A stretch of 32,757 bases of DNA from Cyanobacterium sp. T60_A2020_053 (GCA_015272165.1 JACYMF010000028.1:1-32757), one strand, 5' to 3'; shown: positions 15,661-24,655, counted from the stretch's first letter. Notes: a model not told the origin generated them from the sequence alone. Numbers and translations are program-made.

Positions 15661-15806
15661 TTATATCAAGTCCACTTGATCAGCCGAAGGCTGCCGCTGC
15701 GCGATCACTTACAAATTAGTAATATGAGTATCTTAGTTCAATTTATTGAACGATTGGGCTGTTGGTTCCGTGTAATTCATTACACGGTGGGGAAATTGCG
15801 AAGATA
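15661..15806 (-). repeat. Long dispersed repeat, right arm of the inverted pair
   Basis: This is the reverse complement of 5112-5255. It contains GATCAGCCGAAGGCTGCCGC (about 15679-15698), GTTCAATTTATTGAAC (15736-15751) and the palindrome CCGTGTAATTCATTACACGG (15768-15787). Another partial TTACACGG follows at about 15820. It fills most of the 472-base gap between the exporter and the glycosyltransferase. The rest (15387-15660) is AT-rich with one GGGCGCT copy and no gene I can support. Confidence 0.85.
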
Positions 15807-15858
15807 GAATCTATTTATAACTAATTACACGGTGGGAAACTAACTGTTTCAAAATACT

Positions 15859-17088
15859 CTAATTAAGTCCAAAATGAGTCAATAAATCATGATATTTTTG
15901 TAAAGCAGTTTGAAAAGAATAATTATTTTCAGCATATTCTCTACCCTTTTTTCCCATTAATAATAACTCTTCTCGATTATAGTAAAAATATTCAATTTGA
16001 CGGGCAAGGGCGCTGGGGTCTTCTGGAGGCACAATAACCCCTCCACCACTTTCTTGAATTGCTTTAGCTGCAGTACCTGTGGCAGGTACTGAGCCAATAA
16101 TAGTACAACCACTAGCTAATAAAACAGGTATTTTTGACGGTAAATTAAAATCGATAACGTTACTTTTTTGAACTACCATGCCAATATCAATCGCTCCCAA
16201 CATTTGCGGTAATTTTTCTCTTGGTTGAAATGATTTTAGTAAGACATTTTCGCAGTTTAATTGTTGTCTTTTTTGTTCTAATTTGATTAGAGCATCTTCT
16301 TTACCCACAATGACAATTACTAAATCATCTAAATGTTTTAATTTACTAGCTACACTGATTAAAATTTCTACTGGTTGAGTTAAAGCAATATTACCAGAAT
16401 ATAAAACAATGAATTTTCCTTGCAAATTATTTTCTTGAATGAAATAACTATTAGCTTTTTTTACTGGTTGAATAAAATCTATATTAACCCAATTAGATAT
16501 TTTGGTAATTTTTTGAGTATTAACTTGTTTTTTTAGTAAATTATCAGTAAAGCCATCAGCAATAACTGTAATTTTATCAGCTACTCGATAAGAGAATTTT
16601 TCTAAAAATTCAAAAACTTTAATTAATTTTTTATTACTTAATAAACCGACTTGCACGGCTGCTTCGGGAAGTATATCCTGTAAGTTAACGATGAGGGGCG
16701 CTTGGTATATTTTACTTAGTAAAAAAGCGGGAATAATCACAGGCAAACCGGGTATTGTTAGTAAGATTAGATCAGGAGACCAAAATTTTAAACCCTGCCA
16801 AAAACTGAGGAAAGAAAAACTAATTTCAAACAGCGCCCGATTAAGAAAATTACGCTTGGGTGTTACCCAGACAAAAGAGCGATAAATTTTTACATTATTG
16901 ATGGTTTCTTGATAATAAATTTTACCTTGATATTCGGGATAAATTTTACTTTCTGGATACCAAGGCATTGCTGTCAATACTCTCACATCATGTCCTTTTG
17001 TAGCTAAACCTTCCGCTAATTCTGTCATTAAAGGAGCTATACCTATAGGTTCTGGATGATAATTATAAGAGTAAATAAGAATGCGCAT
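15859..17088 (-). CDS. GT4-family glycosyltransferase, WcaI-like
   Basis: The 409-residue GT-B-fold enzyme has an N-terminal MRILIYSYNYHPEPIGIAP with TELAEGLATKGHDVRVLTA, the pattern of WcaI/WbuB-type exopolysaccharide glycosyltransferases. The C-terminal half has the donor-binding region (FIVLYSGNIALTQ, then SGGGVIVPPEDPSALARQIE with the EX7E-like end). It probably acts at the cytoplasmic membrane on a lipid-linked sugar for polysaccharide assembly; the sugar is unknown. It lies on the same strand as murJ, 207 bases downstream of it, with no other polysaccharide gene beside it. Ugd and a second GT4 enzyme are elsewhere in this window. Confidence 0.85.
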   Translation of the reverse strand: MRILIYSYNYHPEPIGIAPLMTELAEGLATKGHDVRVLTAMPWYPESKIYPEYQGKIYYQETINNVKIYRSFVWVTPKRNFLNRALFEISFSFLSFWQGLKFWSPDLILLTIPGLPVIIPAFLLSKIYQAPLIVNLQDILPEAAVQVGLLSNKKLIKVFEFLEKFSYRVADKITVIADGFTDNLLKKQVNTQKITKISNWVNIDFIQPVKKANSYFIQENNLQGKFIVLYSGNIALTQPVEILISVASKLKHLDDLVIVIVGKEDALIKLEQKRQQLNCENVLLKSFQPREKLPQMLGAIDIGMVVQKSNVIDFNLPSKIPVLLASGCTIIGSVPATGTAAKAIQESGGGVIVPPEDPSALARQIEYFYYNREELLLMGKKGREYAENNYSFQTALQKYHDLLTHFGLN

Positions 17089-17295
17089 TATTAAGTTTTT
17101 TAATGATTATTGATGATCTTATAATAAACGAAAAAGAAAGATCAAAAGAGCAAAAGGCAAAAACAAGTTTAAAACTAGCTTAGATTATCGAGAAAAATAT
17201 TCATATTTTAATATATATATGAGTTAAAAAAACCTTATTTTTTGATAATTTGAATCTGGTGGGTAATGCCCACGCTACAAGCAAAACTATTTTAG

Positions 17296-18888
17296 TTATC
17301 TCTTTATCTTACTTAAAATGCGAGAAGATAGTATTTCTATTTCAGGTAAATTTAACAACTTACCGAATAAAAGAAAAATAACCAGCGCCCCTCCACTAGC
17401 AAAAACGAGATTGAGTAATTGCAAGATAAAATTAGCATTTCCCCATAATGATAAAGTTAATTGATTGATACCCCAAGCAGAAAAAGCAGCGATGATACTA
17501 GCGCCCGTCAAACTAACAAAAATTTTTGTCCACTGTAAAAGAGGTAAACCATTAAGGCGTAAATTAAGTACATAAATCATAATTATAATGGAGAAAATAT
17601 TAACGCCAATAGTAGCAAAAACTAAACCTTGAATAGCAAAATATTTTACTAAAAAATAATCTAAAACAGCATTGAGAAAAATATTTAAAATACTAATTTT
17701 AAAAGGAGTTTGACCATCTCCTAAAGCATAAAAAACTCTCACCAAAACATCCCTAGCTAAATAGAAAAACATTCCTAAACCATAGGCAACTAAAACCGGA
17801 GAAACGATTGCCGATGCGTCACTTTGAAAAACACCCCTTTGATAAATAATTTTAACAATCGGTTCAGATAAAGCACAAAAAATAGCAGTAAAAGGTAACA
17901 TTGTCAAGGCGGATAAAACCAAACCTTGTCTAATTTTATCTTTCAATTCTAGCCAATTTTCGGGCGCTGTTAAACGAGAAAAAATTGGCAAAAACGGTAC
18001 TAAAATAACATTAGAAATAATCCCCACGGGAGTTAAAACAATGAAATTGGCGTAACGCATGGCGGCAGCCGCATTTTCCAAATAGGAAGCAAAAAATAAG
18101 TCAGTATAAACATTAATATGTAACATTCCCGATGACAAAGTAGCAGGAATCATCACCTTCATAATGTCGTTAACCCCTTCTCTACCCCAATCAAACCGCA
18201 GTCGAAAACCACTAATGCCCGATTTCACTTGACTGATTTGTTGTGCTAACCATTGCCAAACTCCCCCAGCTAGAGTAGTGATAGCGAGGATAAAACCTCC
18301 TAATTGCAAGTATTCTGGCTCATTAATACTATTCCCCAAGTACCAATATAAGCCCCCAACACCGAGAATAATGGTTAAACTGGAGAAAAGAGGGCTTAAA
18401 CTGGGTAGCCAATATTGATCAGAAGCGTTAAGACTACCAAAACCAATACCCACCAATCCTGCAAAAATGGCGAGGGGCGCCATTACCCTAAATTGAAGGA
18501 TAGCAATATCTCTCACCTGTGCATCTAAACCGGGTGCTAGTAAATCGATAAACGCACTAGCATAAATAATTAAGATAATGGTAACAATTAATAATACAGT
18601 TGTCACCAGAGTAGTTACAGTTTCGATGAGGGGCGCTGAATCTTTTTGTTCTCGTTTTGCCAAAACACTGACAAGGGCGCTGTGAAAAGGTCCATTAATT
18701 CCCCCTAGCAGGATAAGCAGAAAACCGGGAATAACATAGGCGTAGGCATAGGCATTAGCAACAGCGCCCACCCCGAAAGCAGCCGCCACTATTTGCTCTC
18801 GCACTAAACCCACCACCTTACTGATGAGGGTTGCAATACCAACAATTCCAGCGATACTACTTAAAGAGCGTTTTTTCTCGCTTTTCAC
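17296..18888 (-). CDS. murJ: MurJ (MviN) lipid II flippase
   Basis: The 530-residue MOP-superfamily protein has about 14 membrane helices. It carries the MurJ N-terminal signature (ISKVVGLVREQIVAAAFGVG, then ANAYAYAYVIPGF) and the characteristic QRGVFQSDAS segment near the middle. It flips lipid II across the inner membrane for peptidoglycan synthesis. An open frame runs on to 18978, but the added 30 residues come from a TGACAATTGATA-type spacer repeat and do not resemble MurJ. I start at the GTG at 18888 (VKSEKKRSLSSIAG). No better ATG exists. The 215-base gap upstream contains several low-complexity repeats. Confidence 0.93.
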   Translation of the reverse strand: MKSEKKRSLSSIAGIVGIATLISKVVGLVREQIVAAAFGVGAVANAYAYAYVIPGFLLILLGGINGPFHSALVSVLAKREQKDSAPLIETVTTLVTTVLLIVTIILIIYASAFIDLLAPGLDAQVRDIAILQFRVMAPLAIFAGLVGIGFGSLNASDQYWLPSLSPLFSSLTIILGVGGLYWYLGNSINEPEYLQLGGFILAITTLAGGVWQWLAQQISQVKSGISGFRLRFDWGREGVNDIMKVMIPATLSSGMLHINVYTDLFFASYLENAAAAMRYANFIVLTPVGIISNVILVPFLPIFSRLTAPENWLELKDKIRQGLVLSALTMLPFTAIFCALSEPIVKIIYQRGVFQSDASAIVSPVLVAYGLGMFFYLARDVLVRVFYALGDGQTPFKISILNIFLNAVLDYFLVKYFAIQGLVFATIGVNIFSIIIMIYVLNLRLNGLPLLQWTKIFVSLTGASIIAAFSAWGINQLTLSLWGNANFILQLLNLVFASGGALVIFLLFGKLLNLPEIEILSSRILSKIKR

Positions 18889-18930
18889 CCTATTTATGCC
18901 AATTATTTTGATCAAATTACAGTTTACCGT

Positions 18931-19101
18931 GAAACATGACAATTGATACTGGACAATTGATAATGGATAATTGCTCAAAAGGGCAAAGTGAAAAGGGCAA
19001 AGGGTTAATGAATTATGAATTATGAATTATAATCCTCCTCTGCTTTCCTTTCCTCCTCTGCTTCCCTTTCCTCCTCTGCTTCCCTTTCCTCCTCTGCTTC
19101 C
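18931..19101. repeat. Low-complexity and 18-bp tandem repeats
   Basis: 18935-18975 carries GACAATTGATA-type heptamer-like repeats. 19009-19031 repeats ATGAATTATG. 19034-19101 is a tandem array of an 18-bp unit (CCTCCTCTGCTTCCCTTT), with three full copies and one partial, the last two full units identical. It starts directly after the 3' end of the GTPase gene and is probably prone to slippage. No gene is supported here. Confidence 0.85.
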
Positions 19102-19103
19102 GA

Positions 19104-20705
19104 TCACCACTCAGCGCCCTCCCTCTCACTTCCCCAACCGTCATCAAAATAACCAGAGTTACTTTTTTCTTCCTCCACAAAATTATCCTCAAAAGTATCC
19201 TTAATAGGCTCAATAACCCTCGCTATGGCATCCTGCACAAACGCCTTGACAAACTCATCCTTGCGACTCAACTTAAATTGTCTTTGTACTACTTCCGTAA
19301 TACCACCATCACCCCAATCTTGATCTTGGCTAAAATACTCAATAAAACTCTTTCCAGCGATACGAGTAAGATAAGCCGCACTTACCCCTTGAATAGCCTT
19401 ACCCACCACATAGGTAGCGAGGGTTAATTGTAGCGCCCTTGCCACCAACTCTACAGCGCCCTTCACCACACCCAAACTAACAAGGGTTTTACCTAAAGAT
19501 ACCGCCAAATCACGACCCCGATCACTATTTAACTCACAACCATAAACCTGCCCAATTTCTACCACCATTTGCGCATTAACCGCCGCCGCCGCCAACATAT
19601 CCACCACAGGTACAGGGGTACAAGCTACCACCCCAGCGCCTATCCACTGGTAACGAGAGATGATTTTATCCGCTTCCCTCGTGCGCTGTTGGGCAATTAA
19701 CTTGCGCGCTTCGTCTCCTAACCGTTGGGATTGCAACAAAATATTATCAGCCAATAAATTATCTCCTTCGGCACGACAAATCACCGCTAAACGTTTAATA
19801 ACTGCCGTAATTTCTATGTCAGGTTGGATAGTTTCTTCGGCAGAAAACTGCACAGGCTGAGGATTTGCACAGGCTTTGATGACATCCCCACTAGCCATAA
19901 AAACTTTTACCCGTTGCTGTAAGTTAGTGATAATTTCCTCTTGCTCTTCTTCTGAATATAAATCAATTTTATTAAAAACTAAAATCGATCTTTTGCCAAT
20001 AGTTGCCAACGCCTCCAATGGCTTAAACTCCGAGGCGCGCAAATCGTTATCACAAACAAATAGTAATAAATCTGCTTCTGTTGCTAATTGTCGCGCTAAT
20101 TGCTCTCGAATTTCGCCGGGTGCGCCCATTTCCAGAATGCCGGGAGTATCAGTAATCAAAATTTCTCGGTTAACATTGGGTAATTGTAGAGTATAAGTCA
20201 CCCCTTCGGTGGTTGTGCCGATGCTGGGTTTAATTTCCCCGACAATTTCTCCCATCAAAGCATTAACTAGGGAGGTTTTTCCTGCGCTACCCGTGCCAAA
20301 AACTGCTAATTTTAATCTTCCTGTGCTGAAATTCGCTTCAATTTCTTGGGATTTTGCCAATAATGCCTGTTGAGTTACTTCGTCTTGAATTTGGGCAACT
20401 TGTTTTTTTACTGCTTTAATAGTTTGGGAAGCGATTTCGTTTTTCTCGGCTGGTAATGCTGGTAAATTTTTTCTTTTACTGCCTTTTCTGGTACTTTTTT
20501 GGGGAGTAAGGAAAAAATAATAAACAAATATACCGATAAAGCACATTAATAAGACGATTAACACAAAAACGAGGAAATTAGCTAAAAAAGGGCTAGTCCA
20601 AGCAATTTCACTATATAAACGGCTGAGGGCGCTGATTAACCATAGCATTAAGCCAAAAATGATACTTAAACCAATAACAATAGTGATAATTTTGGAAAGG
20701 CGCAT
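19104..20705 (-). CDS. Membrane-anchored GTPase with DUF697 domain
   Basis: The 533-residue protein has two N-terminal membrane helices (about 5-28 and 40-66), then an Era/TrmE-like GTPase domain. G1 is GTGSAGKTS at 137-145, the switch region SIGTTTEG, G3 DTPG at 186-189 and G4 NKID at 245-248. The C-terminal half contains the hydrophobic DUF697 region (IGAGVVACTPVPVVDMLAAA, near 355-470) and an acidic tail. Such proteins occur widely in cyanobacteria, and their role at membranes is unknown. The last codons use the AGCGCCC motif (SEREGAEW). The 18-bp tandem repeats begin two bases past the stop. No partner gene is evident. Confidence 0.85.
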   Translation of the reverse strand: MRLSKIITIVIGLSIIFGLMLWLISALSRLYSEIAWTSPFLANFLVFVLIVLLMCFIGIFVYYFFLTPQKSTRKGSKRKNLPALPAEKNEIASQTIKAVKKQVAQIQDEVTQQALLAKSQEIEANFSTGRLKLAVFGTGSAGKTSLVNALMGEIVGEIKPSIGTTTEGVTYTLQLPNVNREILITDTPGILEMGAPGEIREQLARQLATEADLLLFVCDNDLRASEFKPLEALATIGKRSILVFNKIDLYSEEEQEEIITNLQQRVKVFMASGDVIKACANPQPVQFSAEETIQPDIEITAVIKRLAVICRAEGDNLLADNILLQSQRLGDEARKLIAQQRTREADKIISRYQWIGAGVVACTPVPVVDMLAAAAVNAQMVVEIGQVYGCELNSDRGRDLAVSLGKTLVSLGVVKGAVELVARALQLTLATYVVGKAIQGVSAAYLTRIAGKSFIEYFSQDQDWGDGGITEVVQRQFKLSRKDEFVKAFVQDAIARVIEPIKDTFEDNFVEEEKSNSGYFDDGWGSEREGAEW

Positions 20706-20760
20706 AGTTTAAGCAAGAGGTAATGTTGCGCTATCTATTGTACTTTTTCTCATCCGTAAC

Positions 20761-21669
20761 ATGAAAACCGATAAATTATTTTACCGAATTTTTCTCACTC
20801 AACAATCATTAATCAGGGAATTAATCCCCGAAATACCTGAAGATTGTCAATTTGATTATAATGCCCCTGTGGTGAAAGAAAAAGAATTTCGCCTCGATGG
20901 ATTATTAACACCATTAGTTGATGACGATAATTTTCCCCTTGTGTTTTTAGAAGCACAAATGCAGAATGACGCTGAGTTTTACGGGCGCTATTTTGGTGGT
21001 ATCTTTGTCTATCTGCATCAATATAAAATTACTAAAGACTGGCGAGGATTGCTAATTTTACATAACCGTAAACAGAATTTAGGCAACGAAAAACCTTATC
21101 AAGATTTGTTAGATAAAAGAGTCCAAAGAATATTTTTATCAGACTTATTAACACAAGACAATTTAAGCCCTAATGTAGCATTATTAAAGCTAATTATTAT
21201 TCCAAAAAAAGAAGCAGTAGAAGAAGCCAATAAAATCTTAGCCAGTGCCAGAAATGAACAAGAATTTAAAGTAAAACTAGATTTAGTAGAAGCTATACTG
21301 GTAAATAAATTCCCAAAATTAAGTATAGAGGAGATACAAAAAATGATGAATTTGAGAGAAGCCGACATCACCCAAACTAAATTTTATCAGCAAGTATGGG
21401 AAATTGGACATCAAGAAGGGCGCACCGAAGGGCGCACGGAAGGATTAACAGAAGGAATAGAAATCGGGCGCATTGAAGCTACCCAAGAAGCAGAAGCAAA
21501 TATGGTTATCCGTCAATTAAATCGCCGTTGCGGTAGTTTACCCTCTCAAATGGAAGGGGAAGTGCGCTGTCTCTCTATCCCTCAATTAGAATCTTTAGGG
21601 GAAATGTTACTCGATTTTCGAGGTATTACCGATTTGGAAAACTGGTTGAAAAATAACTCTGAAAATTAA
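20761..21669 (+). CDS. DUF2887/DUF4351 (Rpn/PD-(D/E)XK-type) protein, copy 1
   Basis: The 302-residue protein has an N-terminal PD-(D/E)XK-like nuclease core (Asp46 in FRLDGLL, then Glu64-x-Gln66 in VFLEAQMQND). This is the DUF2887/Rpn-related family, which is numerous in cyanobacteria. The C-terminus is DUF4351-like (VIRQLNRRCG, SIPQLESLGEMLLDF, ending GITDLENWL). Between them are EGRTEGRTEGLTEG repeats, encoded with GGGCGCA copies. Rpn proteins promote RecA-independent recombination. A region of 572 bases (20839-21410) is identical to copy 2 while both flanks have diverged. The start ATG lies 55 bases from the divergent GTPase start. Function in the cell is unknown. Confidence 0.85.
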   Translation: MKTDKLFYRIFLTQQSLIRELIPEIPEDCQFDYNAPVVKEKEFRLDGLLTPLVDDDNFPLVFLEAQMQNDAEFYGRYFGGIFVYLHQYKITKDWRGLLILHNRKQNLGNEKPYQDLLDKRVQRIFLSDLLTQDNLSPNVALLKLIIIPKKEAVEEANKILASARNEQEFKVKLDLVEAILVNKFPKLSIEEIQKMMNLREADITQTKFYQQVWEIGHQEGRTEGRTEGLTEGIEIGRIEATQEAEANMVIRQLNRRCGSLPSQMEGEVRCLSIPQLESLGEMLLDFRGITDLENWLKNNSEN

Positions 21670-21692
21670 AATCCAGCGCCCTCCACCGTAAA

Positions 21693-22589
21693 ATGAAAAC
21701 AGACAAATTATTTTATCGCATCTTTTTAACTGAACAATCATTAATCTCAGAATTAATCCCCGAAATACCCGAAGATTGTCAATTTGATTATAATGCCCCT
21801 GTGGTGAAAGAAAAAGAATTTCGCCTCGATGGATTATTAACACCATTAGTTGATGACGATAATTTTCCCCTTGTGTTTTTAGAAGCACAAATGCAGAATG
21901 ACGCTGAGTTTTACGGGCGCTATTTTGGTGGTATCTTTGTCTATCTGCATCAATATAAAATTACTAAAGACTGGCGAGGATTGCTAATTTTACATAACCG
22001 TAAACAGAATTTAGGCAACGAAAAACCTTATCAAGATTTGTTAGATAAAAGAGTCCAAAGAATATTTTTATCAGACTTATTAACACAAGACAATTTAAGC
22101 CCTAATGTAGCATTATTAAAGCTAATTATTATTCCAAAAAAAGAAGCAGTAGAAGAAGCCAATAAAATCTTAGCCAGTGCCAGAAATGAACAAGAATTTA
22201 AAGTAAAACTAGATTTAGTAGAAGCTATACTGGTAAATAAATTCCCAAAATTAAGTATAGAGGAGATACAAAAAATGATGAATTTGAGAGAAGCCGACAT
22301 CACCCAAACTAAATTTTATCAGCAAGTATGGGAAATTGGACACAGTGAAGGGCGCACTGAGGGATTAACAGAAGGAATACAAATCGGGCGTTTTGAAGCT
22401 ACCCAAGTAGCAGAAGCTAATCTAGTTATTCGCTTGTTAAATCGCCGTTGCGGTACTTTGCCCTCTCACATTGAAGGGAGAGTGCGCTGTCTCTCTATTC
22501 CTCAATTAGAGTCTTTAGGAGAGGCATTATTAGATTTTCAAGGTATCACCGATTTAGAAAACTGGTTAAGAAATAACTCCCAAATCTAA
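21693..22589 (+). CDS. DUF2887/DUF4351 (Rpn/PD-(D/E)XK-type) protein, copy 2
   Basis: This is a 298-residue tandem paralogue of the preceding gene, 23 bases downstream of it. Residues 27-216 are identical to copy 1, including the putative catalytic residues, because the DNA from 21771 to 22342 is the same base for base. The first 78 bases and the C-terminal quarter differ at many synonymous and some coding positions, and one EGRTEG unit is missing. The gap before the start holds CCAGCGCCCTCCACCGTAA directly against the ATG; the same sequence precedes the third, truncated copy. There is no sign of inactivation. Confidence 0.85.
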   Translation: MKTDKLFYRIFLTEQSLISELIPEIPEDCQFDYNAPVVKEKEFRLDGLLTPLVDDDNFPLVFLEAQMQNDAEFYGRYFGGIFVYLHQYKITKDWRGLLILHNRKQNLGNEKPYQDLLDKRVQRIFLSDLLTQDNLSPNVALLKLIIIPKKEAVEEANKILASARNEQEFKVKLDLVEAILVNKFPKLSIEEIQKMMNLREADITQTKFYQQVWEIGHSEGRTEGLTEGIQIGRFEATQVAEANLVIRLLNRRCGTLPSHIEGRVRCLSIPQLESLGEALLDFQGITDLENWLRNNSQI

Positions 22590-22610
22590 ACCAGCGCCCT
22601 CCACCGTAAC

Positions 22611-22636
22611 ATGAAAACCGACAAATTATTTTACCG
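22611..22636 (+). pseudogene. Truncated third copy of the DUF2887 gene start
   Basis: The sequence from ATG through TTTTACCGA matches the first 26 bases of copy 1 with a single mismatch and is preceded by CCAGCGCCCTCCACCGTAAC as in copy 2. It then breaks off into unrelated sequence. The open frame runs on for about 28 codons into the antisense of the pseudopilin gene. It is the start of a lost third copy, or the junction left by the event that made the tandem array. Confidence 0.75.
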
Positions 22637-22676
22637 ATATTTACTTATTATGATTGGTTTTATGTGGAAAAATAAA

Positions 22677-23480
22677 CTATCTTTCACTTCTAGCAAAGGT
22701 GACAGTATCAACATTAATGGGTAAATCACTATCAATCACATGACCATATAAAAACACTCTCACTAAACGATTATCCGCACTAAGATCGGCTGTATTATTA
22801 GGACTAGGATCATCTGCCCTTAAACAAAAACGAAATCCCCCCAAATTACTAGCATTAGCTCCAAATATAGCAGGTGTTCCAGTGGTTAAGCCAACAGATT
22901 GAGGAGGACAAGTTGGATTGGGATTAGGTTCATTAAGACTAATCAAACCATCCGCCACAGTAGTCCAGTTTCCAGCAGTATAAGTACAAGTATCACCACT
23001 TCTATTTTTAGTCATCACCCGTCTTCTCAAAATACCGGGCTTTAGCCAAACTGAACTAGAAGATGGACTGCTAATATCTTGATACCCATAGTAAATTACG
23101 GTATCGGGAGTGTCGCAACTAGCAATTACTGCATCACTAGCATCAAGATTGTTGGTAATGGGGGAATAAATGGTCAAACATTGAGCAGAGTTAACCGCAG
23201 ATGAGTTGCAATCGCCTCCAGATGTAGCATTTTTGCGAGTAACAGCCACAGCACCCTTCACATCCTCTTGAATACTGATCAGCGCCCGTGACATCCCATT
23301 AACACGATCAGATTTAGATTCTACACCACTGTTGGCACGAAGAATATTAATAAAACCATTAGTAGCGCCCACCAAAACTAAACCACTAATAACTAAAGCC
23401 ACCAATAATTCCGTTAAAGTAATGCCTTGCTCTAATTGAAATTTTAATAACTTACTGAAAAGCCATAGTTTCGTTTTCAT
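22677..23480 (-). CDS. Type IV pseudopilin-like protein (PilW/GspJ type)
   Basis: The 267-residue protein has a class III prepilin signal. A basic leader ends in Gly before ITLTELLVALVISGLVLVGA, with Glu at position 5 of the mature protein, so PilD-type peptidase should cut after QG. A globular domain with several cysteines follows (GGDCNSS, AQCLTIY, ASCDTP, DTCTY). It resembles minor pilins/pseudopilins used in type IV pili or polysaccharide-secretion machinery such as hormogonium Hps proteins, but I cannot assign one. I chose the ATG at 23480 because it follows GGGGGTGGCAAA, a strong ribosome site; a longer frame to 23531 lacks one. Its 3' end touches the truncated DUF2887 copy, so its C-terminus may have been altered. 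Confidence 0.8.
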   Translation of the reverse strand: MKTKLWLFSKLLKFQLEQGITLTELLVALVISGLVLVGATNGFINILRANSGVESKSDRVNGMSRALISIQEDVKGAVAVTRKNATSGGDCNSSAVNSAQCLTIYSPITNNLDASDAVIASCDTPDTVIYYGYQDISSPSSSSVWLKPGILRRRVMTKNRSGDTCTYTAGNWTTVADGLISLNEPNPNPTCPPQSVGLTTGTPAIFGANASNLGGFRFCLRADDPSPNNTADLSADNRLVRVFLYGHVIDSDLPINVDTVTFARSER

Positions 23481-23566
23481 TTTGCCACCCCCAAAAACTA
23501 CATATATGACAGTCTTATCGTACTCAATCAAAAATCATCATTGTTTGAAGGAAAAAGTAACTTTTT

Positions 23567-24655
23567 TTAATTTTTAGAACAAGTTTCAACCACTAAACCG
23601 TTACTTTTTGCCAACTTAGGTTGTAGATAAAGATTTTCAAGAACTACCCCAGCGCCCGCCACCCAAGGCGGTACAATAATAGCGCCGAGAATACCTAAAA
23701 CCTGTACACCACCCAAAACCGCCAAAAGCTGATAAAGAGGCTCAACCTTCACACTCGAACCCACCAAAAGTGGGTCTAGTACATAAGTTTCTACATTTTG
23801 AATAATCACAAATAACAAAAATACCCAAAGAAAAACCCAACCGCCCTGAGCAATAGCAACGATTAAAGCAGGAATCGAACCTAAAACAGGACCAAAAAAG
23901 GGAATTAAATTAGTAAAACCAGCAATAACACCCAAGCCAAGAGCAAACTCTGTAATTCCCACCCACTTTAAACCAATAGTAATAGCCACCCCTAATAAAA
24001 ACGATACTAAAATTCTGCCTTGAATATAGCGCCCCATACGGTCGGTGACAGGGGGAAATTGAGCTTCTAAACGTGCATCCCAAGGACTAGGAAATAAAGC
24101 AATAAAACCTTTAATTAACTTTTGAGAACCGGCAAGTAAATACCCCGATAAAAGTACGGAAAGGATAAGATTTAAAACCGCTCCCACAAGGCCTTTAGTC
24201 AACCCTAGAGAGCTTACTAGCAATTTTTGACTTGATCGCACCGCCCAAGATGTTAAAGCCTGTAAATCCAAAAGTTGGTCAATTAGATTAAGAGCTCTTG
24301 GCTCAGTAATACCGATTCGCAAAATTAAATCCTCAGTTAAATTAGACAAAATATCCAAATACAGGGGAAATTTTTGTAACAAACGCTGAATTTGAGTAAA
24401 AACAGTAGGTCCAATAATCAAACTAGCGCCCGTCACCACAGCAATAATGCCCAAGTAAGCTACAATCACCGCCAACCAACGAGGCACAAATTTTTCCATC
24501 GTATCGACAATAGGGGAAAGAGTCGCAGCCAAAACTACCGCAATCATGAGAGTGACAAGAAGACTACGCAAATGCCACAGAAGAATTAAAGATAATACTG
24601 TTACAATGACTACCCCAAGACTGCTGAGGGAGATTTTGAGCCTTGATTCATTCAT
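23567..24655 (-). CDS. AI-2E-family permease
   Basis: This 362-residue membrane protein has the AI-2E transporter-family pattern (PF01594). Two N-terminal helices come first (VVIVTVLSLILLW, then LVTLMIAVVLAATLSPIVDT), followed by an amphipathic middle domain and further helices. The conserved GLGVIAGFTNLIPFFGPVLG and EPLYQLLAVLGGVQVLGILG stretches lie near 240-345. Members include Na+/H+ antiporters and a proposed autoinducer exporter, so the substrate cannot be given. The 3' end is 86 bases from the pseudopilin start on the same strand, and they might share a transcript. Cyanobacteria usually carry several paralogues. Confidence 0.9.
   Translation of the reverse strand: MNESRLKISLSSLGVVIVTVLSLILLWHLRSLLVTLMIAVVLAATLSPIVDTMEKFVPRWLAVIVAYLGIIAVVTGASLIIGPTVFTQIQRLLQKFPLYLDILSNLTEDLILRIGITEPRALNLIDQLLDLQALTSWAVRSSQKLLVSSLGLTKGLVGAVLNLILSVLLSGYLLAGSQKLIKGFIALFPSPWDARLEAQFPPVTDRMGRYIQGRILVSFLLGVAITIGLKWVGITEFALGLGVIAGFTNLIPFFGPVLGSIPALIVAIAQGGWVFLWVFLLFVIIQNVETYVLDPLLVGSSVKVEPLYQLLAVLGGVQVLGILGAIIVPPWVAGAGVVLENLYLQPKLAKSNGLVVETCSKN

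Noticed and set aside
15571-15807. 78-codon ORF in the gap upstream of the exporter
   Set aside because: Most of it is the dispersed inverted repeat read as protein.
18889-18978. MurJ start at 18978
   Set aside because: The 30-residue extension is encoded by spacer repeats and is unlike the family N-terminus.
19013-19213. Arg/Lys/Gly-rich repeat ORF (RRKGKQ units)
   Set aside because: It is a translation of the 18-bp tandem repeat in a frame overlapping the GTPase 3' end; no start signal or conserved fold.
20761-22589. Diversity-generating retroelement suggested by near-identical repeats
   Set aside because: The identical block is long and exact, substitutions outside it are not adenine-biased in any way I could see, and no reverse transcriptase is encoded.
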